34,686 nt of DNA from a virus. The notes under the pieces are model-generated. The model made no database searches. It was not told where the DNA came from and worked only from the letters and a program-made list of their open reading frames with translations. The stretch lies in IMG/VR virus record IMGVR_UViG_3300042521_000852, positions 1-34,686 of that record. One strand, written 5' to 3'. The position numbers were made by a program, and so were the translations under genes. Shown in pieces: positions 1-7,063 of the stretch. Within the stretch, counting starts at the first letter, position 1. Each line of letters starts with the position of its first letter.

Positions 1-407
1 AGATGGTGCTCAACACCCTCGGCGCGCAGTTCTTGACGGGCTTGAACGGTAACGTTGCGATCCCGCGCAAGACCTCGGCTTCTTCGGCCTACTGGGTCGC
101 CGAGAACAGCGCACCGACGGAGAGCACCAACGCTCCGGCTTTTGATCAGATCACTATGTCGCCGAAGACCCTCGGTGCGTATGTGGACATTAGCCGTCGC
201 TTGGTTCTGCAGTCCTCGCTCGATATCGAAAACCTCGTCCGCAATGACTTGGCGACTTCGATTGCCGTTGCGATGGACGGCGCTGCGATTGCTGGCTCTG
301 GCACGAACAAGCCGACTGGTGTGTTGAACACCTCCGGTATTGGTTCGGTCACGCTCGGCACGAACGGTGCGGCTCCGACGTGGGCAATGGTTGTGAACTT
401 GCTGCGT
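1..407. repeat. Terminal redundancy, left copy
   Basis: This stretch matches 34280-34686 at 402 of 407 positions. The differences are at 128, 227, 230, 257 and 281. All are third codon positions in the capsid frame and all are silent (Thr, Ile, Glu, Thr, Gly codons). The repeat lies inside the major capsid gene, so it marks where a circular or circularly permuted genome was opened by assembly and is not a physical phage end. The unit length is 34,279 bp. Confidence 0.95.
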
Positions 408-803
408 GAAGTCGAGATCGATAACGCGCTGACGGGTTCCGCTGCGTTCCTCACGAACGGTCAGGTCAAGGCGAAATTGTCAACGACTTCGAAGCAGACT
501 TCGGGTGTCGAGGGCAACTTTATCCTCGGACCGGACATGAACAACCTCTACGGCTATCCGATTGTGGTGTCGCAGCAGGTTCCGAGCAATCTGTCGAAGG
601 GTTCGGGTTCGAACTTGTCGGCGATGTTGTTTGGCGTGTGGAGCGATCTGTTGATCGGTCAGTGGTCGGGTATCGATATCCTCGTCGATCAGTACACGGG
701 CAGCAACGCCGGTACGGTTCGCGTCGTGGCCTTCCACGACTGCGACTTCGCGGTTCGTCACCCAGAGTCGTTTGCCGAGTGCAACGAGATCGTCACGACC
801 TGA
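1..803 (+). CDS. Major capsid protein, C-terminal part (continues from the window end)
   Basis: C-terminal 266 residues, counted from the Met at position 3, of an HK97-fold major capsid protein. Its N-terminal part and a fused prohead protease are encoded at 32659-34281 in the same frame once the terminal repeat is overlaid, giving 807 residues in all. Family signs are the phage capsid pattern of a loop rich in Ala/Ser/Pro/Thr (AYWVAENSAPTES), then SPKTLGAYVDISRRL near residues 50-65, then SLDIENLVRNDLA, an axial-domain stretch, and an ending typical of the family (VRVVAFHDCDFAVRHPESF). The ATG at position 3 is not the true start, because the frame is open upstream in the second copy. The stop TGA is at 801-803, and a possible start of the next gene overlaps the end. 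Confidence 0.93.
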   Translation, partial: MVLNTLGAQFLTGLNGNVAIPRKTSASSAYWVAENSAPTESTNAPAFDQITMSPKTLGAYVDISRRLVLQSSLDIENLVRNDLATSIAVAMDGAAIAGSGTNKPTGVLNTSGIGSVTLGTNGAAPTWAMVVNLLREVEIDNALTGSAAFLTNGQVKAKLSTTSKQTSGVEGNFILGPDMNNLYGYPIVVSQQVPSNLSKGSGSNLSAMLFGVWSDLLIGQWSGIDILVDQYTGSNAGTVRVVAFHDCDFAVRHPESFAECNEIVTT

Positions 804-1326
804 TCTAGTGATTGATCTAGTCGCATATCAGGGTCGCCATCGAGGGCAGCGTTGTGCCGTCCTCGGTGGTGGCCCCTCTTTGATAGACGATATCAAAGCG
901 GTGCGACCTCTGCTATCGCAGGGGGGCATGAAGATTGGCGTCAATCAACATGCTCTCCTGCTCTCTCTGGATTACATCGTTTATCAGGATCGGGAACTTT
1001 TCCCCATCCTCACAGGTCATGCGCCAGTGATTTCGCACCATAAAGATGCGTGTGATATTTGGTCAGGCATCTGCCCTGATTTTGGATTCTCTGGCGGCAC
1101 AGCGGTATGGATTGCCGAGTATCTTGGCTTTGAAGAAATCTATATTTGCGGCTGTGATAATTACATGACCAATCGCCGGTACTGGCACAGCAAATTAGGC
1201 GACCTTCGCGTTGAGGATGGTATCTCTAATATCCAAGCGTGGGTCAAGGTTCGGGATTACATGAAAGAGCCCGAAAAAGTCAAAGTCGCTTCTGGTTGTC
1301 TCACACAGGTATTCAAAGGCTTATGA
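772..1326 (+). CDS. MptE-like (DUF115-type) Rossmann protein
   Basis: Up to 184 residues. A glycine-rich strand-loop (CAVLGGGPSL) is followed by KIGVN, and later by GFSGGTAVWIAEYLGFEEI and IYICGCDNY. This matches the layout of the MptE-like/DUF115 family: a nucleotide- or sugar-phosphate-binding Rossmann fold found in pterin pyrophosphokinases and in flagellin-modification factors. The start is uncertain: TTG at 772 overlaps the capsid gene by 32 bases, while GTG at 808 lies 4 bases after its stop. Neither has a strong ribosome site, so translational coupling to the capsid gene is likely. The next gene overlaps by ATGA. A role in modifying a virion or cell-surface sugar is inference only. The family assignment rests on motifs read by eye. 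Confidence 0.65.
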   Translation: MPSATRSSRPDLVIDLVAYQGRHRGQRCAVLGGGPSLIDDIKAVRPLLSQGGMKIGVNQHALLLSLDYIVYQDRELFPILTGHAPVISHHKDACDIWSGICPDFGFSGGTAVWIAEYLGFEEIYICGCDNYMTNRRYWHSKLGDLRVEDGISNIQAWVKVRDYMKEPEKVKVASGCLTQVFKGL

Positions 1327-1508
1327 AAGTCGAGATGATTCGCTCCCGTCTTTACAACGGGCAAACGCTCGAGCGCGGTCGCGTCGTTGACGTAGACCCG
1401 ACCTTCGGCAGATGGTTAGTCAGTCGCGGCATGGCGGCAGAGTATCATCGCCCGTCTTTCTTCCAACCGGAGCCGCCAAAACGTGGACGACCGCGCAAAG
1501 GAGATTGA
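1323..1508 (+). CDS. Small protein with a basic C-terminus
   Basis: 61 residues from the ATG in an ATGA overlap with the preceding stop (1324-1326). The N-terminal half is compact (VEMIRSRLYNGQTLERGRVV). The C-terminus, PPKRGRPRKGD, is a classic AT-hook-like GRPRKG tail that could bind DNA, although the length and position also fit a small virion protein. A longer in-frame start at 1239 would bury the N-terminus inside the previous gene and is not preferred. The 3' end overlaps the methyltransferase start by 26 bases. I do not recognise a family. Confidence 0.6.
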   Translation: MKVEMIRSRLYNGQTLERGRVVDVDPTFGRWLVSRGMAAEYHRPSFFQPEPPKRGRPRKGD

Positions 1509-2028
1509 GAAATACCGAGGCGTCTACGGTCGCTATCCTGACTACCGGATGCACCAAGACCGCCTCGACCCCGTACGAAACGCATTGAGAGGGCTTACAG
1601 GGTCATTTCTCGATGTGTCTTGCGGTAGGGGTGAGTTGATGCAAGCAGCCGCTGATATGGGCTTTGCGCCTGTTAGAGGCACAGAGGCGGTTCCCGAACT
1701 CTGTGGCTTCGGGATAGATGAGGCGGTCATTACCGATCTGCCCTTTGCCGATAAGACGTTTGACGTGGTGACTTGCATCGACGTTATCGAGCACATCCTA
1801 GAGCCTGATATCGTTCCTGGCCTCAAGGAACTTCAGCGAGTCTGCAAGGGAACGATCATCATAGCCGCTGCGGATTACCCGACCTATTGGGACGGGGTAA
1901 ATCTGCACCCATCGGCTAGACCCTATTCGGAATGGGAGCGATTATTCCGAGAGACCTTTTCGGGCAAGGTCAAACACATCGGGGCGACCTCGACGAGCGA
2001 AATGTGGAGCGTAACTTATGCCGGTTGA
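1483..2028 (+). CDS. Class I SAM-dependent methyltransferase
   Basis: 181 residues from GTG at 1483. Motif I reads FLDVSCGRGELM (about residues 42-53), and the acidic motif IV region is FDVVTCIDVIEHI, with DVIEH typical of the UbiE/Methyltransf_11 type. AAADYP follows at the motif V-VI strand. The enzyme should bind S-adenosylmethionine. The substrate cannot be read from sequence, and there is no NPPY or DPPY signature of an amino-group DNA methylase. It is tightly coupled: it overlaps the upstream gene by 26 bases and the neck gene by 11. Its place between the capsid and neck genes, beside the MptE-like gene, suggests modification of a virion component or a host-surface sugar (inference). 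Confidence 0.85.
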   Translation: MDDRAKEIEKYRGVYGRYPDYRMHQDRLDPVRNALRGLTGSFLDVSCGRGELMQAAADMGFAPVRGTEAVPELCGFGIDEAVITDLPFADKTFDVVTCIDVIEHILEPDIVPGLKELQRVCKGTIIIAAADYPTYWDGVNLHPSARPYSEWERLFRETFSGKVKHIGATSTSEMWSVTYAG

Positions 2029-2329
2029 AAGCATATCTGATCGAGTCTCTATGTGCGCTGCTACCGATTGGGGCGTAGGAGCGATTTATAAAAGCGCCAA
2101 TAAGCGATATTCGGTGCAAGGTATTTTCGACTCTGACTATCAGGGCGTGAACATTGCTGACGTTGAGTTCGCCAGCACAGAGCCGGTTTTCCATTTCCCT
2201 ACCTCCTCGCTTCCTTGTCGCGCTGCGATAGGCGATCTGCTCTATATAGCCGAGGATGTATATACGGTTCGTAATATTGAGAATGACGGAACCGGCATGA
2301 CCCGACTGCGACTAGAGGCGACGGTGTAA
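2018..2329 (+). CDS. Head-tail joining protein, lambda gpFII-like
   Basis: 103 residues from ATG 2018, with GGAG eight bases upstream. The protein has the short beta-barrel pattern of head-tail attachment proteins: VQGIFDSDY, then GVNIADVEFASTEPVF, then a loop, then IGDLLYIAEDVYTVRNIENDGTGMT and a final LRLEATV strand. In lambda, gpFII sits under the head and binds the tail terminator. Position supports this: the capsid lies upstream and a gpU-like tail terminator immediately downstream, sharing a TAATG junction (stop at 2327-2329, ATG at 2329). The assignment is by pattern and order, not by a database hit. Confidence 0.75.
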   Translation: MPVESISDRVSMCAATDWGVGAIYKSANKRYSVQGIFDSDYQGVNIADVEFASTEPVFHFPTSSLPCRAAIGDLLYIAEDVYTVRNIENDGTGMTRLRLEATV

Positions 2330-2772
2330 TGGCACACGCAAGAGAGCAAGTTCGAAACGCGGTAGTCACTACTCTAACCAATGCTGCAGTTGCCACAACG
2401 ATTTCTAAATCTCGCGTGTGGCCTATTGCGGCAAAGAGCGATTCTGTTGTCCTGATCTATACGAATACGGAATCTATACCGCAAACGACTCTGACCTATC
2501 CTCGCAAGTTTGAGCGAGAGATGAATCTGGTTATCGAGTGCCTTGCGCGCGACGTAAGCACTCTGGATGATCGACTCGACGATCTCTGTGAGGCCGTCGA
2601 AGATGCCATCGGAGCAGATAACACGCTCGGTGGCATCGTAAAGGATTGCGTGTTGCAGGACACGCAGATAACGCTGGACTCGAGCGGCGATGCGCCTATC
2701 GGGTCAGCAAGGTTGCAGTTCCGCGTGTCATACCGGACTGCGGAGACAGACGCAGGAACTATCATTTCGTAA
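2329..2772 (+). CDS. Tail terminator, lambda gpU-like
   Basis: 147 residues beginning at the A of the preceding stop. The N-terminus AHAREQVRNAVVTTLTNA is the usual opening helix of the gpU/tail completion family. RKFEREMNLVIECLAR and a closing RLQFRVSYRTAE strand also fit: gpU proteins have a mixed alpha/beta core of about 130-150 residues. This protein caps the tail tube at the head-proximal end and stops polymerisation at the length set by the tape measure. The major tail protein follows 10 bases downstream. Confidence 0.75.
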   Translation: MAHAREQVRNAVVTTLTNAAVATTISKSRVWPIAAKSDSVVLIYTNTESIPQTTLTYPRKFEREMNLVIECLARDVSTLDDRLDDLCEAVEDAIGADNTLGGIVKDCVLQDTQITLDSSGDAPIGSARLQFRVSYRTAETDAGTIIS

Positions 2773-2782
2773 GGAGTAAAAC

Positions 2783-3175
2783 ATGGCAAACCATCACGGT
2801 ACGGAAGGGCTTGTTAAGGTTGGCGCGAATACGGTTGCAGAGGTGACGGGTTTTTCTTTTACCGTTACCGCTGAATATGCCGAGGATACGACGCTGGCTG
2901 ATACGGCTAAGACCTACAACACGACGGCGATCACATCTTGGAACGGTTCTGTGACCGCTTTCTGGGACGAGACCGACACTACAGGTCAGAATGCTTTGAC
3001 TACTGGATCGAACGTGGCTCTCGTTCTCGCCCCAGAAGGAACGGATAGCGGCGATACCCGTTACAGCGGAAATGCTTTGATCACGGAAATCACGCGCAAT
3101 GTGCAGCGTGGTGCGATCACTGAGATCACTTTCAACTTTATCGGCAACGGCGCTTTGACCTCTGCCACTTCTTGA
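2783..3175 (+). CDS. Major tail tube protein
   Basis: 130 residues from ATG 2783 behind a strong AAGGAG site, as expected for a highly expressed structural gene. The opening (NHHGTEGLVKVGANTVAEV) and the alternating beta-strand pattern ending in RGAITEITFNFIGNG match phage tail tube proteins of the gpV/TP901-1 kind. These form hexameric rings stacked along a non-contractile tail. It sits between the tail terminator and the tail chaperones, the standard position. No C-terminal Ig domain is present, so it is shorter than lambda gpV. Confidence 0.85.
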   Translation: MANHHGTEGLVKVGANTVAEVTGFSFTVTAEYAEDTTLADTAKTYNTTAITSWNGSVTAFWDETDTTGQNALTTGSNVALVLAPEGTDSGDTRYSGNALITEITRNVQRGAITEITFNFIGNGALTSATS

Positions 3176-3189
3176 TATAGCGAGGACTT

Positions 3190-3546
3190 ATGAACTGGAA
3201 AGAACAGGCGAAATCGCAATTCGCTGAACGGCGCAAGCCGGAGACGCTCGTTGCGATACCTGTCGCGGCTTGGAATACCACCGTGTATTTCTGGCCGGAC
3301 ATGACGCTCGCCGAGCGTCGTGAAATCTTTATGCTGGCAAAGCAAAAAGGAGACGAGACCGTCCTAGACCTAGAGGCGATGGCGATCACCTTGATCGTTC
3401 GCGCTAGGGATAAGGAAGGCAAGCGACTTTTTAGCAAAGCCGAACGCATGGAGTTGATGAACGAATACGATCCCGAGGTGATAGCCGAGATCGTTTCTGC
3501 CATGAACTCGCCAGTTCCTAGTATCGAGGACGCAGAAAAAAACTAA
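3190..3546 (+). CDS. Tail assembly chaperone, gpG-like (zero-frame product)
   Basis: 118 residues from ATG 3190 (GAGGA seven bases upstream). MNWKEQAKSQFAERRKPETL followed by a strand-rich segment and WPDMTLAERREIFMLAKQK is typical of tail chaperones such as lambda gpG and the TAC_10-like families, which bind the tape measure protein. The gene ends at TAA 3544-3546 directly after the run GAA AAA AAC, where a -1 shift gives the longer gpGT form. Most ribosomes would stop here, so this is probably the abundant product. Confidence 0.85.
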   Translation: MNWKEQAKSQFAERRKPETLVAIPVAAWNTTVYFWPDMTLAERREIFMLAKQKGDETVLDLEAMAITLIVRARDKEGKRLFSKAERMELMNEYDPEVIAEIVSAMNSPVPSIEDAEKN

Positions 3547-3707
3547 TTGAGGACGGGCATCTCCGGGCGATTTATGCTCTCGCGCTACGGCTGCACGTCC
3601 TCCCCGAGCAAGTTTTTGATATGACAGAGAGCGACTTCTACCATCTTCTAGCCGCTTGTAAGTTAGAGGCAGAAGATCAGGAGAAATCATGGCGCAAGCA
3701 CAAGTAG
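3190..3707 (+). CDS. Tail assembly chaperone gpGT, made by -1 frameshift
   Basis: This is a join of 3190-3543 with the -1 frame 3543-3707 (stop TAG 3705-3707). It gives about 172 residues: 118 from gpG plus 54 of gpT-like sequence. The extension starts LIEDGHLRAIYALAL and continues RLHVLPEQVFDMTESDFYHL, then a charged tail. The helix with a DMTESDFYHLLA pattern is common in gpT-like chaperone extensions. The 3' end overlaps the tape measure start (ATG 3689). In lambda, the T domain recruits tail tube protein while G binds the tape measure. The extension has no good start of its own, which supports expression only by frameshifting. Confidence 0.85.
3537..3543 (+). promoter_or_regulatory. Programmed -1 ribosomal frameshift site (A AAA AAC)
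   Basis: The heptamer A AAA AAC fits X XXY YYZ exactly in the gpG frame (codons GAA AAA AAC) and is followed at once by the zero-frame stop TAA. It sits at the end of a tail chaperone gene just upstream of the tape measure gene, the conserved place for G/GT frameshifting in long-tailed phages. The -1 frame after the slip is open for 54 codons. Confidence 0.9.
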
Positions 3708-5044
3708 TCCTAACAGCAGTTGATCGTACACAGGTTGCGATCAACTCTGCTGTTCGGGGAATGAAAAGCCTAGAACGAACCGCTAAGGTCACAGCCAAGG
3801 CAGTTAATATGGCATTTGGGTTTTTTACTGGCGGCGTGATTATTGGCGCATTTGGTAAGATTATTGAGGCAGCAAAAAAAACAGAGGAAGGTGCTAAATC
3901 TGTAGAAAATCTAAAAAAGACTCTGCAAGATCCTGTTCTTTTATCTGCGGCAAATGCTGTATCTAAAACATTGGTTGATGGCTTTGTTGTCGCAGCGGGT
4001 GGTGTCGCTGCATTTGCAAGGTTAGTAAAACAAGAACTGGTTGCTCTTGGCGCAGTAGAGGCATCAACGACAGAAGACATAGTTGCAAACTTAAAACGTG
4101 AACTAGCAAAGTTAAAATCAACTGCTCCAACTGGAATTTCTGCTGCTGCTGGCGCCGGATTTGCCACTCAAGTTGAAGGCTATGCTTCTGCTGAAACAGC
4201 AACAAGAATTGCGGAAATTGAAGCAGCCTTAAAAGCAATAGAAAAAAATGCTGCAATGCGTGCTATCTATGCTGGCGGCTCTATGAGTGGCAGGCCGGGG
4301 GGCACTAGATTATCAATACAACGTGGGTTTTTAGAGGCTCAGGCTATCGCAGAAAAAAATGCTGCTGATGCTGCGGCAAAATCATTAAAGAAATTAAACG
4401 AAGAGCAAGCGGCATTTACTGCTAGATATAGACAAATGAAGGATCAATTGGAAGATCCTGATTTATTTGAAAATGCTTTTGAAGCAACTGATGTGCAGAT
4501 AGCGAATAGCGTTCAATCAATGTTAGATAATATGAACGCTGCTGATAAACTCATGGAAGAATTTGCAAAAACTGCTGCACAAAATATTCAATCTGCTTTT
4601 GCCGACTTCTTGTTTGATCCTTTTGAGAATGGCTTGAAAGGAATGCTCTCTGGATTCTTAAACGTCATCCGTCGCATGATCGCAGAGGCCGCGGCTTCGG
4701 CTATTCTGAAGTCGGTTTTCGGAGCCTATCAGGGCAAGAGCGGGTTTATGGGCGCTGTTGCCAATGCACTATTTACTCGCGCATCTGGCGGCCCTGTATC
4801 TCCAGGCACTCCGTACCTAGTCGGTGAGCGTGGGCCAGAGTTATTCGTTCCGGGTACTTCTGGCGGCATCATGCCGAATAATCGCCTTGGAAATATGGGG
4901 AGTGGCGTAACAGTTGCCCCTGTTTACAATATCGACGCTCGCGGCGCGACGGCTGATCTGCAAAATGCCCTGCCGGGAATTCTTGCAGAAAACAATCGAC
5001 GCATCTTTGATGAACTTGACCGACGCTATGGGATAGGCCGATGA
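3689..5044 (+). CDS. Tail tape measure protein
   Basis: 451 residues from ATG 3689 with AGGAG upstream. A hydrophobic segment lies at about residues 40-62 (NMAFGFFTGGVIIGAFGKII). A long Ala/Glu/Lys-rich helical middle follows. The C-terminus carries ASGGPVSPGTPYLVGERGPE (about residues 368-387), a motif common at the ends of short tape measure proteins. By the rule of about 0.15 nm per residue, the tail would be near 65-70 nm. The middle (about 3880-4620) is clearly more A/T-rich than its neighbours: sampled 60-base rows have 35-37% GC against about 58% in the next gene. It shares an ATGA junction with the following tail gene. Confidence 0.88.
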   Translation: MAQAQVVLTAVDRTQVAINSAVRGMKSLERTAKVTAKAVNMAFGFFTGGVIIGAFGKIIEAAKKTEEGAKSVENLKKTLQDPVLLSAANAVSKTLVDGFVVAAGGVAAFARLVKQELVALGAVEASTTEDIVANLKRELAKLKSTAPTGISAAAGAGFATQVEGYASAETATRIAEIEAALKAIEKNAAMRAIYAGGSMSGRPGGTRLSIQRGFLEAQAIAEKNAADAAAKSLKKLNEEQAAFTARYRQMKDQLEDPDLFENAFEATDVQIANSVQSMLDNMNAADKLMEEFAKTAAQNIQSAFADFLFDPFENGLKGMLSGFLNVIRRMIAEAAASAILKSVFGAYQGKSGFMGAVANALFTRASGGPVSPGTPYLVGERGPELFVPGTSGGIMPNNRLGNMGSGVTVAPVYNIDARGATADLQNALPGILAENNRRIFDELDRRYGIGR

Positions 5045-6048
5045 CAGACTACGTTTTACCTCCCGACCTCGTTGCGTCGGATATAGAGTGGAGCCTGTTC
5101 GATAATACGGCTGTCTTTGCATCGCCCCTTTCTGGTGCGGTGCGTACCGTTTCGCGTCCCGGCACTCGATGGGGCGTTCGCATGACTTTTCGTGCGGTCT
5201 CGAGTCAGGATCGACGACGGCTTATGGCTTTGATCGCTACCTTGCGCGGAAGAACTAACCGCCTATGGGTGACTGATCCTGCCTATACAATCGCTGGATC
5301 TATGCCGTCTCCCGAGTTGATTACGAACTCCTCGGCAGTGGTCAATACGACGGGCTGGACTTCAAGCGGTGCGGAACTTGTATTGAGTTCCGATTCTGCC
5401 TTCGGCCTTCGCTTAACGCGAACCGGAGTGACTGCGGCACAAAACGCGAATCAGGGCGCTGTAACTTTAGTCAATAGTGCCCCCTATGCTGTGCAATTCC
5501 ATGCCGCGCAAGGCAAAGGAAATATCCGATTCAGTATGCGCTGCGGATCTACTTCTGGCGGCTCAGAGATGCTCTCAGGAATCACTTACACAGCGTCAGC
5601 ACGATATGTCGCAGGATTTACCTCAACCGCAACGACTGGTTATTTCAACATCCGTGACTTTACGCTTAACCGTAACGCAGGTGATTTTCAGTTCTTCCCA
5701 TGGGTATCTGCTGCTCGTTGTGCATTTGTAAATGGCGCAAGTCAAACAGGCTCTAGCCTATTACTCAAATCACTTCCGACTTCTACGAACGGGCTGCTTC
5801 GCGCAGGAGATTGGATCGAAGTCAATAGCGAATTAAAAAGATTGATCGCTGATCTTGACTCTGATTCCTCCGGCGGCGGTACGGTTCTATTTGAGCCGGC
5901 TTTGAGAGCCTCTCCTGCTGATAACACTCCGGTTGTGTTTCGCAATCCGATGGGCAAGTTCTTACTTGCCGAGGAATCAGTTTCGTACGGAACTCGTCCC
6001 GGCATCCTTTCCGACATTGAACTTTCACTGATCGAGGACGTTACATGA
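5041..6048 (+). CDS. Minor/distal tail protein with an inserted beta-sandwich-like domain
   Basis: 335 residues, started by ATGA overlap with the tape measure gene. The first 80 residues (IEWSLFDNTAVFASPLSG and a MTFRAVSSQDRRRLMALIA segment) and the last 80 (DWIEVNSELKRLIADLD, then a beta-rich ending) resemble distal tail or minor tail proteins that ring the tube tip. Between them, about residues 90-240, is an insert opening PELITNSSAVVNTTGWTSS. This resembles the start of carbohydrate-binding jelly-roll modules and may contact the cell surface. Exact family not recognised; the role is inferred from gene order after the tape measure. Confidence 0.65.
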   Translation: MTDYVLPPDLVASDIEWSLFDNTAVFASPLSGAVRTVSRPGTRWGVRMTFRAVSSQDRRRLMALIATLRGRTNRLWVTDPAYTIAGSMPSPELITNSSAVVNTTGWTSSGAELVLSSDSAFGLRLTRTGVTAAQNANQGAVTLVNSAPYAVQFHAAQGKGNIRFSMRCGSTSGGSEMLSGITYTASARYVAGFTSTATTGYFNIRDFTLNRNAGDFQFFPWVSAARCAFVNGASQTGSSLLLKSLPTSTNGLLRAGDWIEVNSELKRLIADLDSDSSGGGTVLFEPALRASPADNTPVVFRNPMGKFLLAEESVSYGTRPGILSDIELSLIEDVT

Positions 6049-6665
6049 GCCGAATAGTCTCGGCTACTAATGCAACCGAGGCCGATAAACTTTCTATCGT
6101 TGCGGTTGTGATGGCTGACCTCGATTTTGTCTCTGGCATGGTCAGAGTTCACGATGGCTCCGGCTCTTTATCGTTTGGTGGGAATACCTATTCGGGAGTC
6201 GGTCAGTTTGGCGGCATAGATGTAATTGACGAAAACATTGACATTGTTGCTAGAGGTATCAAGTTGACACTCTCTGGCGTTGATTCTGTTTTTGTCACTC
6301 CTACGATGACCGAGGTTTATCAGAATCGAGATGTGACGCTCTATCTAGGATTTGTGAATCAAGCGACAGGAGCATTACTAGATACCCCGGAGACGATCTG
6401 GGAAGGTCGCATGAATCAAATGTCGTTCCGTATTGATAAGGGTGTTGCGAGTATTGAATTGACTTGCGAGCATCGTTTACGACGAGAGCCTCGCATTGCT
6501 CGATACAGTGACGAAGATCAACGAGTTCTATTTGCCGGCGATAGGTTTTTTGACCTGATGTTTGCGATTCAAGGCTTTGTCGGTAAGTGGGGCGCGCGCG
6601 ATTCCTACTATGGCGGTGGTGGCCGACCATACATTCCCGGCGAAGAGCGGAGGCAAGAAGATTGA
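6045..6665 (+). CDS. Tail tip/baseplate hub protein, gpL- or DUF2163-like
   Basis: 206 residues, ATGA-coupled to the gene before. Strand-rich sequence includes DLDFVSGMVRVHDGSGSLSF, GGNTYSGVGQFGGID and later TIWEGRMNQMSFRIDKGVAS and LTCEHRLRREPRIARYSD. The EGRM...LTCEHRL pattern is familiar from minor tail proteins encoded between the distal tail protein and the NlpC/P60 gene in phages and gene transfer agents. The product should be part of the tail-tip hub. Family placement is by pattern and by the order tape measure, distal tail, this gene, peptidase-like gene, gpJ. Confidence 0.6.
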   Translation: MSRIVSATNATEADKLSIVAVVMADLDFVSGMVRVHDGSGSLSFGGNTYSGVGQFGGIDVIDENIDIVARGIKLTLSGVDSVFVTPTMTEVYQNRDVTLYLGFVNQATGALLDTPETIWEGRMNQMSFRIDKGVASIELTCEHRLRREPRIARYSDEDQRVLFAGDRFFDLMFAIQGFVGKWGARDSYYGGGGRPYIPGEERRQED

Positions 6666-7063
6666 ACAGGCGATACGATTGGGCTTCGCAAATGTATAGC
6701 GTGATTGATGCGCACATTGACTCGCCTTTTGAATGGGGCTTAAACGATTGCTGCCTATTTGCCGCTCGAGTAGTCGATGCTATGTGCGGAACCGCGCATG
6801 AGGTTGAACTAACAAAACACTACAGCGACGAGGCCTCTGCTCTGCAATATATCGAGAACTCTGGCGGTATTGAAAAAGCCGTTGCGAGTTATCTCGGCGA
6901 ATCTCAATTTGAAGGCAGACCAGTTCGAGGTGATGTTTGTTTAATTCAGCACAACGATAGAGAGGCTCTCGGAATTTGCATTGGAAAAGAAATAGCAGTG
7001 CAAACTACCGAGGGTATTAGTTACGTTGATCGTTCTGCAGTTCTGAAATTCTGGGGAATTTAA
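6662..7063 (+). CDS. NlpC/P60-like tail tip protein (DUF6950-type)
   Basis: 133 residues if started at TTG 6662, which overlaps the preceding stop as TTGA and has GGAGG about nine bases upstream. An earlier in-frame start at 6587 would read through the neighbour in an arginine/tryptophan-rich stretch and is unlikely. FEWGLNDCCLFAARVVDAM carries the Asn-Asp-Cys pattern of the NlpC/P60-like superfamily catalytic cysteine. RGDVCLIQHNDREALGICIG could supply the following strands, although the usual catalytic His is not obvious. Homologues at this position, like lambda gpK, help the tail tip cross the cell wall. Whether this copy is enzymatically active is uncertain. Confidence 0.75.
   Translation: MNRRYDWASQMYSVIDAHIDSPFEWGLNDCCLFAARVVDAMCGTAHEVELTKHYSDEASALQYIENSGGIEKAVASYLGESQFEGRPVRGDVCLIQHNDREALGICIGKEIAVQTTEGISYVDRSAVLKFWGI

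Noticed and set aside
1-407. Direct terminal repeats as physical phage ends or att sites
   Set aside because: They lie in the middle of the capsid gene, differ at five silent sites and have no flanking integrase or terminal signal.
3370-4167. Minus-strand open frame of 265 codons
   Set aside because: It lies antisense to the chaperone and tape measure genes, has no ribosome site and no recognisable domains, and the plus-strand genes are secure.
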